Assembly: GCA_964383325.1 (NCBI GenBank)
Contig: CAYLGY010000007.1
Coordinates: 1 to 48,453, forward strand
DNA from: CAYLGY01 sp964383325
GTDB taxonomy: Bacteria > Pseudomonadota > Alphaproteobacteria > Rhizobiales > Rhizobiaceae
Reading direction: 5' to 3'
Length of the DNA stretch: 48,453 bases
This document shows, piece by piece, positions 22,308 to 31,721 of this stretch; position 1 is the first letter of the stretch, and every line of letters starts with the position of its first letter. A program made the position numbers and the translations under genes. The notes under the pieces were generated by a model, which saw only the letters and a program-made list of their open reading frames with translations, did no database searches and was not told where the DNA came from.

Positions 22308-25142
22308 TCAGAAGAATCCACGCCTGCGCCACCAGCCTTCCTTTCTGGGGGCGTCAGTCACGGCCTTCTCTTCCTCACCCTGGATGGAGACGACTACGGG
22401 TTCGGCTGGCGCATCTTCCGATTTCGTCACCGGTGAGGGAGAAGCCTGCCCCTCCGTTGCGTCCGATCCGGCAGGACTTTCCTGATCGTTTGCACTCGTC
22501 TCGGGCTGCAATTCCTCCACGACCGATTCGGCGTCCGGTGCGGGGATCGCCGCCGCCTTGGCAGGGGTCTTCCGCGCCCGCGACTTGCGGGCTGGTTTTG
22601 CCTTTGCTGGAACCTCTTCCCCGGAGACCGACGCACCTGCATCCTCATCCGGCACCTCTGCGGCTTCTGCCGCAGTCGCGTCAAGTGTACTCCGCTCGGC
22701 AGCCTCAGCGTCTACCGGGCCTGCAGGCTCCGAATCCTCGGCGGCTGGCTGGTCTTCCAGCGTGGATGCAGGATGTTCTTCCGATGCCGATTCGGGCTGC
22801 ATGATCACCACAGATGCTTCATCGTCCGCTTCGGACTGCGGCTCTCCGTGAGATTCGCGATCGTGCAGGCCACCATCCGCGGCGCGGCTGCGTTGGCCCC
22901 CGCGCCGGCCCCGGCGGCGTTTCCGTGGCGAATGGGATTCGCCATCTTCCCCGGCCTCTGCGCGTACAGGTTCTGCGGGTGCTTCCGAATCAATCTCGGC
23001 GGACGCATCGTCGGAATCCTCGGCGCTCCCGGACGGCGTGGCTTCATCGGATGCTGCCGAGACCTCGCTGGAAGAATCCCCGTCCCGAGAGCCGCGGCGG
23101 CGGCGGCGACGCCGCTTTTTCTTGCCGTTTCCACTCTCGCTGGCTGAACCATGCGCAGCTTCTTCCGGCTCGGCGATGTCCTCGATGACCTCTTCAGGTT
23201 CCTCCTCGAGGGGAAGCGGTTCAGGCAAGTCGACCGCCTGACGGGTGGAAAGCTCGCCCTTCTCGATGGAGTAGTGCTGCAGACCCAGCGAATCATCCGC
23301 CTCGATCAGAATGGACAAGCCAAACCGGCTTTCGAGATCGGACAGGTTGTGCCGCTTGTGATTCAGCATGTAGAGAGCGGTAGAAGCCCGGGTATGCACG
23401 ATGACGTCGTGGCTGGAATCCTTGAGCAGATACTCTTCGATCCCGCGCAGGACATGCAGGGCAACCGAGGAATCGGTGCGTACGAAGCCCGTGCCGTTGC
23501 AGACCTCGCAAGGCCGCATCGTGCTTTCCAGCACGCTCGACCGAATGCGCTGCCGAGACATTTCCAAAAGTCCGAAATGCGAAATCCGTCCTACCTGGAT
23601 CCGGGCGCGATCATTTTTAAGGCAATCCTTCAGGCGCTTCTCGACGGCACGATTATTGCGCTTTTCCTCCATATCGATGAAGTCGATCACGATCAGTCCG
23701 GCGAGATCTCGCAGGCGCAATTGTCGCGCGACTTCTTCAGCTGCCTCCAGATTTGTCAGCAAGGCCGTGCTCTCGATCGAATGCTCGCGGGTCGACCGCC
23801 CGGAATTCACATCGATCGCAACCAGCGCTTCGGTCTGGTTGATGATGATGTACCCCCCGGATTTCAGCGTCACCTGCGGCTGAAGCATCCGGTCGAGTTG
23901 CGCCTCGATTCCATTGCGGGCAAAGATCGGCACCTTGTCGCGATAGGGCTGGACCACCTTTGCATGGCTCGGCATCAGCATGCGCATGAAGTCCTTGGCT
24001 TCGCGGTAGCCCTCATCTCCCGCCACAAGGATCTGGTCGATATCCTTGTTGTAGAGATCACGCACGGAGCGTTTGATGAGCGAACCCTCTTCGTGAACGA
24101 GCGCCGGCGCGGAAGATTCCAGTGTCAGATTACGGATCCGCATCCAAAGGCGCATCAGATACTCGTAGTCGCGCTTGATCTCCACCTTTGTCCGGTTGGC
24201 GCCGGCGGTGCGCAGGATCACCCCCATTCCCTGCGGGACATCCAGCTCCTTGACAATGTCCTTCAGCCGCTTGCGGTCCTGCGCGCTGGTGATCTTGCGA
24301 GAGATTCCGCCGCCGCGCGCCGTGTTGGGCATCAGAACCGAATAGCGACCGGCAAGCGACAGATAGGTTGTTAGCGCGGCACCCTTGTTGCCCCGCTCTT
24401 CCTTGACCACTTGCACCAGCATGATCTGCCGGCGCTTGATGACTTCCTGGATCTTGTAGTTGCGGCGGAGCAGGCGGCGATGATCCGGCAGTTCGTCCAA
24501 CGGATCGGACTGGCCTACGATCTCGACGCTGTCATCGTGATCGCCATCGGAATTGTCGCCATCGGAATTGTCGCCTTCCGAGTCGTCGCTGGCGGACCCG
24601 CCATCTTCCCCGTGCCCGGAATCGCCATTGCCGCCATCGGGCAACTCCACGGCCTCGGAAATGCTGTCGGCGTGCGCCTCGGCTGCCGCTGCCCTGGTTT
24701 CCGAACGCTTCGCATCGCCATCCGGGGCCGTTGCGTCGATATCCGTTCCATTTTCGTCCGTGCTGGTCGTGGCACGTCCCCGCCCGCGACGCTTGTTACG
24801 ACTGCGGCGGCCGTTCTGACGGCTCTCGCTATCCTGTTCGTCCTCCTCGGCGGCGGCTGCTGCCTCTGCTGCGAGCAAGGCCTGCCGATCCGCAACCGGA
24901 ATCTGGTAATAATCTGGATGAATTTCCGAAAAGGCGAGGAACCCATGGCGGTTGCCGCCATATTCGACGAAGGCCGCCTGCAAGGATGGTTCCACCCGCG
25001 TGACGCGGGCCAGATAGATATTTCCCTTAAGCTGCTTCTTGGATTGCGATTCGAAATCGAATTCTTCGATTCGATTACCGCGAACTACGACAACTCTCGT
25101 TTCCTCCGGGTGGGAGGCGTCTATCAGCATTTTGTTGGGCAT
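22308..25142 (-). CDS. rne: ribonuclease E/G (RNase E)
   Basis: Essential endoribonuclease and degradosome scaffold. The 944-residue protein begins MPNKMLIDASHPEETRV, the alphaproteobacterial start. The N-terminal S1 domain is interrupted by a long acidic/Arg-rich insert (residues about 90-235). The catalytic core has DVNSGRST and IVIDFIDMEE, which hold the magnesium-binding aspartates, and the Zn-link CEVCNGTG. From about residue 600 the protein is a low-complexity scaffold with basic runs (KKRRRRRRR, RKRRRGRRGG) that bind RNA and acidic stretches. A longer frame upstream (to 25202) is rejected for lack of similarity. The long leader may support autoregulation. Confidence 0.96.
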   Translation of the reverse strand: MPNKMLIDASHPEETRVVVVRGNRIEEFDFESQSKKQLKGNIYLARVTRVEPSLQAAFVEYGGNRHGFLAFSEIHPDYYQIPVADRQALLAAEAAAAAEEDEQDSESRQNGRRSRNKRRGRGRATTSTDENGTDIDATAPDGDAKRSETRAAAAEAHADSISEAVELPDGGNGDSGHGEDGGSASDDSEGDNSDGDNSDGDHDDSVEIVGQSDPLDELPDHRRLLRRNYKIQEVIKRRQIMLVQVVKEERGNKGAALTTYLSLAGRYSVLMPNTARGGGISRKITSAQDRKRLKDIVKELDVPQGMGVILRTAGANRTKVEIKRDYEYLMRLWMRIRNLTLESSAPALVHEEGSLIKRSVRDLYNKDIDQILVAGDEGYREAKDFMRMLMPSHAKVVQPYRDKVPIFARNGIEAQLDRMLQPQVTLKSGGYIIINQTEALVAIDVNSGRSTREHSIESTALLTNLEAAEEVARQLRLRDLAGLIVIDFIDMEEKRNNRAVEKRLKDCLKNDRARIQVGRISHFGLLEMSRQRIRSSVLESTMRPCEVCNGTGFVRTDSSVALHVLRGIEEYLLKDSSHDVIVHTRASTALYMLNHKRHNLSDLESRFGLSILIEADDSLGLQHYSIEKGELSTRQAVDLPEPLPLEEEPEEVIEDIAEPEEAAHGSASESGNGKKKRRRRRRRGSRDGDSSSEVSAASDEATPSGSAEDSDDASAEIDSEAPAEPVRAEAGEDGESHSPRKRRRGRRGGQRSRAADGGLHDRESHGEPQSEADDEASVVIMQPESASEEHPASTLEDQPAAEDSEPAGPVDAEAAERSTLDATAAEAAEVPDEDAGASVSGEEVPAKAKPARKSRARKTPAKAAAIPAPDAESVVEELQPETSANDQESPAGSDATEGQASPSPVTKSEDAPAEPVVVSIQGEEEKAVTDAPRKEGWWRRRGFF
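24541..24570. repeat. rne: 15-bp tandem repeat inside rne
   Basis: TCGCCATCGGAATTG occurs twice in tandem and begins a third time. It encodes repeats of NSDGD in the acidic insert of the S1 domain. Such a repeat can expand or contract by slippage in 5-residue steps without breaking the frame. Confidence 0.8.
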
Positions 25143-25786
25143 TATACGGGGTCTCCACGGCATGCCGGGCGGGGCGCACGACCGCGAAGCGCGCGGCGCC
25201 ATACCGTCCAGTCAGGCCGGACAAGAAAAAATCCGCAAGGAGGCCGGCGGGAGCGCCAGGATACGCTTCAGATGCCGCAGACCTGCGGCGACCGATGCTG
25301 TCTGAACCTGACTTTTCCGTAACCGTCATCACGATCCTGGCGGTTCGATTTCAACCTGGCCCGATATGCAGGGCCGCTTCATGCTCGAACTGAGCCGGCG
25401 CGCGCTGCTTGAGACACGACGCCGTTTTCTTTAGCAAGGCAACCGCACTTGCGGGCCTCGAAGAAATTCGTTGAACCGGAGTGGCTGGGCCTCCATCTGC
25501 TGCATGCGCCGGGGCGCCGGAGATAGGGTCTTCCTTCGGGGCGACTTGACGGCCCCCTTGCAAGAGACCACAAGGTTCAATCTGCTTTTATGTCGGCAGC
25601 CGGATCAAGGCAAGAGCGATTTGTAACTCTATCGGGTTCCTCACGTCAGAACCTTGCCGCGATCTTGTGCAAGTGGCGATTTACCATTTGTAAATGATGG
25701 CGCGTAGGATAAAGCCCCTCCAGATCATACTGAATCGCTGGCAGGGCGCCGGAGGCAGACGGATTCTGAAAGGAGTCGGCAGCGTC
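25143..25786. other. rne leader and divergent rne/amidase promoter region
   Basis: About 640 bases separate the rne and amidase starts. The half next to rne is GC-rich and can fold (see the separate entry), fitting the long 5' leader known for rne in other bacteria. The part nearest the amidase (about 25600-25700) is AT-richer and holds TTTACCATTTGTAAATG (25681-25697), an imperfect dyad. I see no confident gene: open frames leftward from 25563 lack family features. Confidence 0.4.
25226..25289 (-). promoter_or_regulatory. candidate alternative hairpins in the rne leader
   Basis: On the rne strand GCCGCAG (25289-25283) pairs perfectly with CTGCGGC (25280-25274). The same CCGCAGG (25288-25282) can instead pair with CCTTGCGG (25240-25233), which is followed by ATTTTTTCTT. 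The second fold looks like an intrinsic terminator within the leader and the first would prevent it. Whether either forms is unknown. Confidence 0.35.
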
Positions 25787-27058
25787 GTGAGTCGGCAGTT
25801 GACGACACGAAGTAGCATGCATCAGGCAGCGCGGGAGCGAGGGCTCCTGTCAGCAACCCTTATTCTGTGCCTGACCTTCCTATGCCTCGCTGTGCCCGGG
25901 ACTACCCTTGTGCAGGCCGAAGCGCTGCGGGCAACGGAACTGAAGCTCGCAGGTGACGACAACCGCACGCGCATCGTCCTGCATCTTGACCAGCCGGCCG
26001 CACCGCACTGGTTTCTGTTGCGGGGACCGTACCGGCTCGTCATTGACCTGCCGCCGACGAAATTCGCCATCGATCCCGATGCCGCAGCGCCGCGCGGTCT
26101 CGTCGATTCGGTCCGCTACGGTCATTTTGATGCGGAGCATTCCCGGCTGATCCTGGGCAGCAGCGCGCCGTTCACAGCGGAACGAATCGAACTTCGCCAG
26201 ATGGAGGAGGGTGAGGGCCACTATCTCACGATCGATCTTGTCTCAGCATCGGAGCGCCAGTTCGAATCGCAGCTTGCGGAGCGTGCCGGCCTGCCGCGCC
26301 CGGTCGCCGGCGGTCCGACGGCGCCTTCCATTGCCGTGACAGGTGCTGATGCCAATGTCGACAAGCCGTTTACCATCGTCATCGATCCCGGGCATGGAGG
26401 CATTGATGGCGGCGCGCGCGGTATCAGCGGCATCGAGGAGAAGACCATCACCCTGGCCTTTGCGCTGGAATTGCGGAAGAAGCTCGATAAGCTGGAGAAC
26501 GTCAGGGTCTTCCTGACGCGGGAAAGGGACGAGTTCCTGCGACTCAGCGAGCGGGTTCAGATCGCCCGCCAGCAGGAGGCGGACCTGTTTCTGTCCATTC
26601 ACGCAGATACGATTCGCTATCGCAATGTCCGCGGCGCCACGGTCTATACCGTCTCTGCGCAGGCATCGGACCGCATGGCGGCAGAAATTGCCGAGAGCGA
26701 GAATCTGGCCGACAGGGTGGCTGGGATTCCTGTTGAAGAAGTAGATCATGAGGTAAGCGACATCCTGCTCGACCTGCTGCGGCGTGAAACGCAGACATTC
26801 TCGATCGCCTTTGCCCGATCTCTGGTGGGCGAGCTGTCCGAAACGGTGGAAATGATCAAGAATCCCCATCGTTCTGCCGGGTTCCAGGTGCTGACCGCGC
26901 CCGATGTGCCCTCCGTACTGGTTGAGCTGGGCTATCTGTCCAATCCGAAGGATGAAGAGGCATTGCGCAATCCGCAGTGGCGCGACCGGGCGGGTGACAG
27001 TATTGTCGCTGCAATCCTTCAATTCGCGCAGATCCGGGCAAATGGCATGGGCGGGTGA
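25787..27058 (+). CDS. N-acetylmuramoyl-L-alanine amidase (AmiC type, AMIN + Amidase_3)
   Basis: Periplasmic zinc amidase that cuts the peptide from MurNAc to split septal peptidoglycan. A signal peptide (GLLSATLILCLTFLCLAVPGTTLVQA) is followed by an AMIN domain (about 100 residues, LRATELKLAGDDNRTRIVLHL) that targets the wall, then Amidase_3 with VIDPGHGGIDGG (zinc His), EEKTITLAFALELRK (zinc Glu), LFLSIHAD (zinc His) and VLVELGYLSNPKDE (catalytic Glu). I place the start at the GTG at 25787 because AGGAG lies 11 bases before it; the ATG at 25817 would give a cleaner signal peptide and is a good alternative. PBP1A follows on the same strand. Confidence 0.93.
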   Translation: MSRQLTTRSSMHQAARERGLLSATLILCLTFLCLAVPGTTLVQAEALRATELKLAGDDNRTRIVLHLDQPAAPHWFLLRGPYRLVIDLPPTKFAIDPDAAAPRGLVDSVRYGHFDAEHSRLILGSSAPFTAERIELRQMEEGEGHYLTIDLVSASERQFESQLAERAGLPRPVAGGPTAPSIAVTGADANVDKPFTIVIDPGHGGIDGGARGISGIEEKTITLAFALELRKKLDKLENVRVFLTRERDEFLRLSERVQIARQQEADLFLSIHADTIRYRNVRGATVYTVSAQASDRMAAEIAESENLADRVAGIPVEEVDHEVSDILLDLLRRETQTFSIAFARSLVGELSETVEMIKNPHRSAGFQVLTAPDVPSVLVELGYLSNPKDEEALRNPQWRDRAGDSIVAAILQFAQIRANGMGG

Positions 27059-27219
27059 GTTGCCCTGGTGCTACATGCGGCGCCAGCGTGGCGAAAACTT
27101 GCAAGGATCTTCCTGTCTGCCCAATTTTGCCCATATCCATCATTCAAGGCGGACCTTCAGGGTGATATGGATGGCTTGCGGCGCGTCGGTGCGGTCCGCA
27201 TTACGGGGACTGAACCCAT

Positions 27220-29679
27220 ATGATTAGATTGATCGGCTATTTCTTCGGCATCGGCACGGTGCTTGCCCTGGCTGCAGCCGGGGTCGTGGCGATGTATGTC
27301 GGCAATCTGGCCAGCGATCTGCCGGACTACGAAGTACTGTCGAAATATGAGCCGCCGGTAACTACGAGGCTGCATGCGTCGGACGGGTCGCTGATGGCTG
27401 AATTCGCGCGGGAAAGGCGCCTGTACCTGCCCATCCAGGCGGTTCCGGACCGTGTGAAGGCGGCCTTCATTGCGGCGGAAGACAAGAATTTCTACCAGCA
27501 TTTCGGAATTGATCCCTGGGGACTGGGACGCGCTGTCTACAACAATATCCGAAATCTTGGCAGCGGAAGGCGCGCCGAGGGTGCCTCGACGATCACACAG
27601 CAGGTGGCAAAGAATTTCCTGCTTACTTCGGACCAGACCATCGAACGCAAGATTCGCGAGGCGATCCTCGCTCTGCGCATCGAACAGGCCTATTCCAAGG
27701 ATCGCATTCTGGAGCTTTATCTTAACGAGATTTTCTTCGGACTTGGCGCATACGGGATCGCCGGGGCGGCGCTGACCTATTACAACAAGTCGGTCAATGA
27801 ATTGACCTTGGCAGAAGCCGCCTATCTTGCTGCGCTGCCCAAGGGGCCGTCGAACTATCATCCCTTCCGCGAGACGCAGCGGGGAATCGAGCGGCGCAAT
27901 TATGTCATCGATCGCATGGTCGAGGACGGTTATGTTTCTGCCGAGGATGGCGAGGCTGCCAAGGCGCAGCCGCTGGGCGTCGATCCGCGCCGGGGCGGCA
28001 CCTACATGTTCGCCGGCGAGTATTTCACCGAAGAAGTCCGCCGGGCCCTGATCGAGCGATATGGTGACAATGCGCTCTATGAGGGCGGACTGTCGGTACG
28101 GGCCACGATCGATCCGGAATTGCAGGCTCATGCCCGCAAGGCCCTGCACAATGGCCTGATCCGCTACGATACGCTGCGTGGCTTTCGCGAACCGGTCGCC
28201 CGGATTGATGTTACCGGCGACTGGGGCGTACCGCTGGGCGAAGTGCCGCGCTTGCGGGACGTGCCGGAATGGCGCCTCGCAGTGGTGCTGGAATCGGGCG
28301 CAGACGGGCTGACGATCGGTCTGCAGCCGCCACGGGAAAGCTCGGGCGCCTTGTCCGCGCAGCGCGAGACAGGACGGGTGCCGGCGAGCGCCATGGACTG
28401 GGCGATGCGCCATCTCGTTGACGGGCGCATGGTGAAGGCCAGCTCTCCGGCGGAAGTTCTGAAACCCGGCGACGTCATTCATGTCGAACGCATTGACAAT
28501 GATGGGAATGAATGGCGCCTGCGCCAGGTACCGGAGGTCGGCGGCGGGATGGTGGCGATGGATCCGCATACGGGCCGCGTCCTCGCCATGGTCGGCGGAT
28601 TTTCCTTTTCCCAGTCCGAATTCAATCGTGCGACCCAGGCCATGCGCCAGCCCGGATCGGCTTTCAAGCCGTTCGTCTACGCGGCAGCGCTGGACAATGG
28701 CTATACGCCGGCATCGGTTGTGATGGACGCGCCGGTGGAGATCGAGAGCGGCGGCGAGATCTGGCGTCCGAAGAACTATGGCGGCGATGCCGCCGGGCCC
28801 TCCACATTGCGCCTCGGCATCGAGCGCTCGCGCAATCTCATGACCGTAAGGCTGGCGCAGGACATGGGCATGCCGCTGGTCGTGGAGTATGCCGAGCGCT
28901 TCGGGCTGTATGATCCCGGCCAGCTCGCGCCCGTGCTCGCTATGTCACTCGGCTCCGGCGAAACCACGGTGATGCGGATGGTGACCGCCTATTCGATCAT
29001 TGCCAATGGCGGGCGCCACATCACGCCTTCGCTGATCGACCGCATTCAGGACCGCTATGGCCGCACCATCTATCGCCATGACCAGCGCGAATGCCGTGGC
29101 TGCACTGCCGAACGATGGGAAGGGCAGTCCGAACCGGAACTGATCAATGATGCCGAGCAGGTGCTGGATCCGATGACTGCCTACCAGATCACCTCAATGA
29201 TGGAGGGGGTGGTGAAACGCGGAACGGCCACGACGGTCGCCGAGCTCGGTCGGCCGATTGCCGGCAAGACCGGCACGACCAATGATGAAAAGGATGTCTG
29301 GTTCGTTGGCTTCACGCCGGATCTCGTCGTTGGCCTGTATATGGGGTACGACACGCCCCGTCCGATGGGTCGCGGGTCGACGGGCGGCGGACTGGCGGCT
29401 CCGATCTTCAAGGAGTTCATGGCGGCTGCCCTTGAAGGAACGCCTGCCACCGAATTCCGCGTACCGGCCGGCATGAACCTCATTGCCATTAACCGCAAGA
29501 CCGGTATGCAGGCCGATGCGGGCGGTAGCGATGTCATCATGGAAGCTTTCAAGCCCGGAACCGGCCCCGCCGACACCTATTCGGTAATCGGCATGGAAAT
29601 GCTCGGCAATTTCGGCGCCGAGACGATTTCGCCGGAGGCAAATCGGGCCATCATGTCAGGCACTGGCGGCTTGTACTGA
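27220..29679 (+). CDS. mrcA: penicillin-binding protein 1A (bifunctional)
   Basis: Class A PBP that polymerises and cross-links peptidoglycan. The 819 residues contain one N-terminal transmembrane helix (about 4-27), a GT51 glycosyltransferase domain with the catalytic EDKNFYQHFG (Glu87) and GASTITQQVAKNF, an OB-like region, and a transpeptidase domain with SAFK (Ser480, Lys483) and KTGTT (Lys683). Both activities look intact. It follows the amidase gene by 161 bases, the common order in alphaproteobacteria, where prfB often comes next. Here a leftward CBS gene follows instead. Confidence 0.97.
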   Translation: MIRLIGYFFGIGTVLALAAAGVVAMYVGNLASDLPDYEVLSKYEPPVTTRLHASDGSLMAEFARERRLYLPIQAVPDRVKAAFIAAEDKNFYQHFGIDPWGLGRAVYNNIRNLGSGRRAEGASTITQQVAKNFLLTSDQTIERKIREAILALRIEQAYSKDRILELYLNEIFFGLGAYGIAGAALTYYNKSVNELTLAEAAYLAALPKGPSNYHPFRETQRGIERRNYVIDRMVEDGYVSAEDGEAAKAQPLGVDPRRGGTYMFAGEYFTEEVRRALIERYGDNALYEGGLSVRATIDPELQAHARKALHNGLIRYDTLRGFREPVARIDVTGDWGVPLGEVPRLRDVPEWRLAVVLESGADGLTIGLQPPRESSGALSAQRETGRVPASAMDWAMRHLVDGRMVKASSPAEVLKPGDVIHVERIDNDGNEWRLRQVPEVGGGMVAMDPHTGRVLAMVGGFSFSQSEFNRATQAMRQPGSAFKPFVYAAALDNGYTPASVVMDAPVEIESGGEIWRPKNYGGDAAGPSTLRLGIERSRNLMTVRLAQDMGMPLVVEYAERFGLYDPGQLAPVLAMSLGSGETTVMRMVTAYSIIANGGRHITPSLIDRIQDRYGRTIYRHDQRECRGCTAERWEGQSEPELINDAEQVLDPMTAYQITSMMEGVVKRGTATTVAELGRPIAGKTGTTNDEKDVWFVGFTPDLVVGLYMGYDTPRPMGRGSTGGGLAAPIFKEFMAAALEGTPATEFRVPAGMNLIAINRKTGMQADAGGSDVIMEAFKPGTGPADTYSVIGMEMLGNFGAETISPEANRAIMSGTGGLY

Positions 29680-29683
29680 AGTC

Positions 29684-29735
29684 TGCTCGCCTTCACTGTC
29701 TGCGCCATTTCAAACTTGCCCTGTCGGGGCGAGCA
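29684..29735. other. 8-bp complementary arms between convergent mrcA and CBS gene
   Basis: TGCTCGCC (29684-29691) and GGCGAGCA (29728-29735) can pair around a 36-base loop in the short gap between two convergent stops. There is no T-run. It may help transcript ends form, but the long loop makes this weak. Confidence 0.2.
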
Positions 29736-29747
29736 ACAGCAACCGGC

Positions 29748-30182
29748 TCATCCGCGCGCGATCGCATAATCGCGCAGCACATTGGTTTCCATCTCGACTT
29801 CGTCGAGCCGATGCTTGACGACATCGCCAATGCTGACAATGCCGGCGAGCTGCCCATCCTGCAGGACCGGCAGATGGCGCACGCGTCGGCGAGTCATGAT
29901 GCGCGAGATTTCAGCGATGGAGTTTCCGGGTGCGCAGGTGACGACAGACCTGGACATCAGCCGCGATACCGGAAGGTGCGGCAGCTCGCTGCCATGCTCC
30001 GCCAGTCCGTTGATGATGTCGCGCTCCGACAGCATGCCGTCTATCCCGCGGCCGTCCCGGCTGACGACCAGCGCGCCGATGTTCTCGATCCGCAACCGGT
30101 TGGCCGCATTGATCGCCGTCTCATCCGGGCTGATGGTCCTGACCTTCTGGCCCTTCGCGCTCAGGATATCCGAAACCTTCAT
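29748..30182 (-). CDS. CBS-domain pair protein
   Basis: The 144-residue cytoplasmic protein is made almost entirely of two CBS motifs (about residues 8-65 and 75-130: SPDETAINAANRLRIENIGALVV and APGNSIAEISRIMTRRRVRHLPV). The pair forms a Bateman module that binds adenine nucleotides and usually senses energy state. There is no attached enzymatic domain, so it probably acts on a partner protein. It follows purB (136 bases) on the same strand. The link to adenylate synthesis is suggestive only. Confidence 0.9.
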   Translation of the reverse strand: MKVSDILSAKGQKVRTISPDETAINAANRLRIENIGALVVSRDGRGIDGMLSERDIINGLAEHGSELPHLPVSRLMSRSVVTCAPGNSIAEISRIMTRRRVRHLPVLQDGQLAGIVSIGDVVKHRLDEVEMETNVLRDYAIARG

Positions 30183-30318
30183 CGTGCATCTCCCTGAAGG
30201 CGATCCCGCCCGGAAGAATATGCTTCGCCAATGTGTGCGGCGGGCCGTCTGCGCTCGCCTCCGGGCTGCATCAGTCTATCACGAAAGCAGCGCCACACGC
30301 ATCAAAATCTGACGGCGA

Positions 30319-31626
30319 TCAGTCCTTGCCGAATACGCGCGCGAAGATCGTGTCGACATGCTTCAGATGATAACCGACATCGAATTGTTCCCGGATCCTG
30401 TCCTCGGAAAGGATCTGGCGCACTTCTGTGTCGGCGAGCAATTCGTGAAGAAAATCCTTGCCTTCTTCCCAGACCTTCATCGCATTTCGCTGCACCATGC
30501 GATAGGCATCCTCGCGGCTTGCGCCTGCCTGGGTCAACGCCAGCATGACGCGCTGCGAATGGATAAGCCCGCGAAACCGGTTGAGATTGGCGAGCATGTT
30601 CTGCGGATAGACCACGAGTCGCTCGATCACGCCCGTGAGGCGATGGAGGGCGAAGTCGAGCGTCACTGTCGCATCCGGTCCGATCATGCGCTCGACGGAA
30701 GAATGCGAAATATCCCGTTCATGCCACAGCGCGACATTCTCCATCGCCGGCAATGCATAGGCGCGAACCATCCGGGCGAGGCCGGTCAGGTTCTCGCTCA
30801 GCACCGGATTGCGCTTGTGCGGCATTGCGGAGGAGCCCTTCTGCCCCGGCGCGAAATACTCTTCGGCCTCCAGCACCTCCGTGCGCTGGAGATGGCGGAT
30901 TTCCGTGGCGAGACGCTCGATCGACGAGGCAATGACGGCAAGTGTTGCGAAATACATCGCATGGCGGTCGCGCGGGATGATCTGGGTCGAGACCGGCTCC
31001 ACGGTCAGTCCGAGCCTCGATGCCACATGCGCCTCGATGCGCGGGTCGATATTGGCGAATGTGCCGACTGCCCCGGAAATCGCGCAGGTGGCAATCTCGG
31101 CACGTGCCCGGACCAGCCGGTCGCGGGCGCGGGCAAATTCTGCATGCGCCTGCGCAAGCTTGACACCGAAAGTGGTCGGTTCGGCATGGATGCCGTGGCT
31201 GCGGCCGATCGTCAGCGTATCCTTATGTTCGAAGGCGCGCCGTTTCAAGGCCGCGAGTAGGTTATCGATGCCGCTCAGCAGCAGATCGCTGGCGCGGGAG
31301 AGCTGCACCGCAAGGCATGTGTCCAGCACATCGGAAGAAGTCATGCCCTGATGCACGAATCGCGCCTCCGGACCGACAATCTCCGCCAGATGGGTCAGGA
31401 AGGCGATGACGTCATGGCGCGTTTCCCGCTCGATCTCGTCGATCCGGTCGATGTCGAATTCGGCGTCCTTTCCCATCTCCCAGATCTTGCGGGCCGCCTC
31501 GGCCGGGATGATCCCGATTTCGGCCATGGCGTCGGCGGCATGGGCCTCGATCTCGAACCAGATGCGGAATCGGGCTTGAGGAGACCAGATGGCGACCATT
31601 TCCGGGCGGGAATAACGGGGAATCAT
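30319..31626 (-). CDS. purB: adenylosuccinate lyase
   Basis: Cleaves SAICAR to AICAR and adenylosuccinate to AMP with release of fumarate, two steps of purine synthesis. The 435 residues belong to the fumarase/aspartase superfamily: QGMTSSDVLDTCLAVQLSRA, TIGRSHGIHAEPTTFG with the catalytic His, and the signature GSSAMPHKRNP in the flexible loop. Starts MIPRYSRPEMVAIWS, the usual N-terminus. The upstream neighbour is a P1-family peptidase gene, 95 bases away on the same strand. Confidence 0.97.
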   Translation of the reverse strand: MIPRYSRPEMVAIWSPQARFRIWFEIEAHAADAMAEIGIIPAEAARKIWEMGKDAEFDIDRIDEIERETRHDVIAFLTHLAEIVGPEARFVHQGMTSSDVLDTCLAVQLSRASDLLLSGIDNLLAALKRRAFEHKDTLTIGRSHGIHAEPTTFGVKLAQAHAEFARARDRLVRARAEIATCAISGAVGTFANIDPRIEAHVASRLGLTVEPVSTQIIPRDRHAMYFATLAVIASSIERLATEIRHLQRTEVLEAEEYFAPGQKGSSAMPHKRNPVLSENLTGLARMVRAYALPAMENVALWHERDISHSSVERMIGPDATVTLDFALHRLTGVIERLVVYPQNMLANLNRFRGLIHSQRVMLALTQAGASREDAYRMVQRNAMKVWEEGKDFLHELLADTEVRQILSEDRIREQFDVGYHLKHVDTIFARVFGKD

Positions 31627-31721
31627 GACCTGACCTGCCTTGCTGCTGCTGTGCGGACGCCTTAGCAGAGCTGCGGCTGTTGCTCAATGTACTGGTATGT
31701 ACCGATTGGAGGTGAATCGGA

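Noticed and set aside
23151..24374. Long rightward open frame opposite rne
   Set aside because: No recognisable motif or ribosome binding site; rne on the other strand explains the region.
27157..28569. Leftward open frame (470 codons) opposite mrcA
   Set aside because: Mirror of the PBP1A gene; composition and lack of motifs show it is not coding.
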